From: an uncultured Eubacteriaceae bacterium | Lineage (GTDB): Bacteria > Bacillota > Clostridia > Eubacteriales > Eubacteriaceae | DNA length: 64,000 nucleotides | Assembly: GCA_945867155.1 (NCBI GenBank) | Contig: CAMBHL010000001.1 | Span: 186,001-250,000, forward strand | Direction: 5' to 3' | Shown: in pieces, positions 63,808 to 64,000 of the stretch | Layout of the letters: each line of letters opens with the position of its first letter | Position numbering within the stretch: position 1 is the first letter of the stretch | Notes under the pieces: model-generated | What the model saw: the letters and a program-made list of their open reading frames with translations, nothing else | What the model was told of the DNA's origin: nothing | The model's database searches: none | Position numbers and translations under genes: made by a program

Positions 63808-64000
63808 TTAATTAAGAACTAAAATACTCATCATATCTTTAACTGGAATACGGTAGATACTCGGCACACCGTCAATATCGAGGAGCAGCGCTTCTTCACC
63901 TTTGATGTCATCTTTGGCGTTCAGATACAAATAAACGCGCCCTTCCCATCTTTCGTGTTCGTTGCTGACAATCTGAACCTTTTGATCGACCAGATCCTGC
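63808..64000 (-). CDS. Unrecognised protein, C-terminal 63 residues
   Basis: Only the C-terminus is in the window, ending at TAA (63808–63810). Visible residues include QKVQIVSNEHERWEGRVYLY, DDIKGEEALLLDID and DGVPSIYRIPVKDMM, a β-rich pattern with alternating acidic positions. I do not recognise a family. The frame is supported by the absence of stops and the terminator that follows 17 bases later. Confidence 0.6.
   Translation of the reverse strand, partial: QDLVDQKVQIVSNEHERWEGRVYLYLNAKDDIKGEEALLLDIDGVPSIYRIPVKDMMSILVLN

Overview
The window looks like a chromosomal core segment of an anaerobic, moderate-GC Firmicute of the class Clostridia, most plausibly the Eubacteriaceae or relatives. 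The reasons are an IspH–ribosomal protein S1 fusion, the six-cysteine peptide SCIFF with its radical SAM maturase, a membrane pyrophosphatase of the K+-dependent type, an fhs–folD–fchA one-carbon operon of the kind used by acetogens, a RACo-like corrinoid reductive activator and a MurT/GatD pair. The genus is an inference; no rRNA is present.

Layout. 1–4.5 kb (minus): dprA (cut by the window edge), comM, then ispH-rpsA under its own promoter. 4.5–11.5 kb (minus): plsC, cmk, a BaiN-like flavoprotein, an MnmM-like methyltransferase, rluB, scpB, scpA, a site-2 protease and lysA. 11.6–13.7 kb: NUDIX hydrolase, nrdR and ftsZ. 13.9–24.6 kb: a division and cell wall cluster, in transcription order rsmH-ftsL-ftsI-murF-mraY-murD-ftsW-murG-ftsQ, followed by ftsZ, without mraZ or ftsA. 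24.7–28.7 kb: fhs-folD-fchA-larB. 28.7–31.5 kb: a P1-family peptidase and a Na/Pi cotransporter whose promoter carries Pho-box-like repeats. The plus strand is then used for glyS, hppA, a small protein plus P-type ATPase under a CsoR-like operator, and an ASKHA/[2Fe-2S] protein (31.7–39.9 kb).

39.9–45.1 kb holds an ECF S component, a heterodimeric ABC exporter and a divergent LysR regulator. 45.1–52.3 kb (minus) reads tRNA-Val-Asp-Phe-Gly-Cys, terminator, ruvA-ruvB-queA-tgt-yajC-scfA-scfB, then a roughly 230-nt structured RNA or leader, then a small HD-domain gene. 52.3–56.5 kb holds dinB, murT-gatD (lipid II amidation) and a methyltransferase. 56.7–59.7 kb is an iron- or cobalamin-type ABC importer. 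59.9–63.7 kb is a GntR regulator facing a three-gene catabolic operon (dehydrogenase, DUF1537 kinase, cyclase-family hydrolase). The last 190 bases hold the end of an unrecognised gene.

The most interesting items are the unassigned structured RNA with a perfect consensus promoter (45587–45854), the CsoR-like operator over an unusual F-S-C type P-type ATPase, the acid-sugar-like operon lacking an aldolase and bearing paired operators, a seven-cysteine SCIFF peptide with a terminator separating it from its maturase gene, and two possible leaderless transcripts (the GntR gene and murT).
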